The notes under the pieces: model-generated
Seen by the model: the letters and a program-made list of their open reading frames with translations, nothing else
Told to the model about the DNA's origin: nothing
Databases searched by the model: none
Translations under genes and position numbers: made by a program
DNA from: CAZAFL01 sp964484465
GTDB taxonomy: Bacteria > Bacteroidota > Ignavibacteria > UBA10030 > SZUA-254
Assembly (NCBI GenBank): GCA_964484465.1
Contig: CAZAFL010000020.1
Location: 1-59,029 of the forward strand
DNA: 59,029 bases
Direction: 5' to 3'
Part shown: positions 58,877 through 59,029 of the stretch, in pieces
How the letters are laid out: the number at the start of each line of letters is the position of its first letter
Numbering within the stretch: position 1 is the first letter of the stretch

Positions 58877-59029
58877 ATGAGATCGACAATACTATCCTCC
58901 ATAATTTGTTTGATATGTTTGTCCCTTGTAAGTCCCGTGCCCGCCCAAACGGAATCCGGAGCTCCATCGCGCCGCCTTACAAATCAGGAATTGGAAAACC
59001 TCATCGCATTCACGCGACTCTTCGGATAT
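58877..59029 (+). CDS. Secreted protein, start of a probable S41-family peptidase (truncated by window end)
   Basis: The first 51 codons of a gene running off the end. The product begins with a signal peptide (ILSSIICLICLSLVSPVPAQ) and continues RRLTNQELENLIAFTRLFGY. The LIAFTRLFGY stretch matches the N-terminal region seen in many secreted S41 peptidases (typically FARLYGYVRYFHPS). AGGA lies 13 bases upstream of the ATG. The family call rests on ten residues and is tentative. Confidence 0.5.
   Translation, partial: MRSTILSSIICLICLSLVSPVPAQTESGAPSRRLTNQELENLIAFTRLFGY

Overview
The window looks like a metagenome-assembled contig from the Bacteroidota/Ignavibacteriota side of the FCB group. 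The evidence is two large secreted proteins ending in PNPFNP-type (type A) type IX secretion sorting domains, two-component kinases with seven-bladed-propeller sensor domains plus Y_Y_Y domains, a CarboxypepD_reg/TonB receptor, a DUF5916 protein, menaquinone methylation (menG) and moderate GC. A run of exactly 100 N (52399-52498) is a scaffold gap of unknown true size. No rRNA, tRNA, CRISPR array, transposase or integrase was seen.

Layout. 1-14 kb: surface proteins (a T9SS cargo protein, an S74-chaperone fibre-like protein, and a VCBS/ASPIC-UnbV protein with T9SS tail) with two NarX/DesK-type histidine kinase plus LuxR-type response regulator pairs. 14-24 kb: a PAP2 phosphatase, then an arginine operon read leftward, argC-argJ-(DUF1579)-argB-argF-argR-argG-argH, with argD divergent on the right. 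The shared argC/argD intergenic region holds two ARG-box-like palindromes that coincide with two fully overlapping opposed promoters. With ArgJ, acetyl groups are recycled from acetylornithine to glutamate, and the carbamoyltransferase is of the ornithine type. 24-43 kb: type II NADH dehydrogenase, a TonB receptor, a DUF6600 protein behind a textbook sigma-54 promoter, a TlpA-like thioredoxin protein, an ECF sigma/anti-sigma/TPR-HEAT operon, a DUF5916 protein, menG, an RlmD-like rRNA methyltransferase and a VKOR-DsbA fusion.

43.4-55.3 kb is the most interesting part: about 12 kb of tightly packed minus-strand genes, many overlapping, that appear to form one operon. In transcription order it encodes a sugar/inositol-phosphate nucleotidyltransferase, an MlaE-type permease, an MlaF-type ATPase, an MCE (MlaD) protein, [gap], an LPG-synthase/flippase-like membrane protein, a radical SAM enzyme with an extra C-terminal cysteine cluster, a small YdjM/DUF457-like membrane protein, a CDP-alcohol phosphatidyltransferase, an ATP-grasp ligase, a class III aminotransferase, a second CDP-alcohol phosphatidyltransferase, a Gfo/Idh/MocA oxidoreductase, a HAD phosphatase and myo-inositol-1-phosphate synthase. 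My reading, which is inference, is a pathway that makes, tailors (oxidation, amination, amide ligation, radical chemistry) and exports an inositol-type phospholipid.

55.3-58.9 kb is an accessory stretch on the opposite strand: three genes of unknown or defence-like type separated by about 145-bp spacers bounded by integron core-site-like sequences (GTTAGGC, AGCTAAC...GTTAGCC, GGCTAAC). It may be a small integron cassette cluster lacking an integrase. The window ends inside a secreted protein that looks like the start of an S41-family peptidase.
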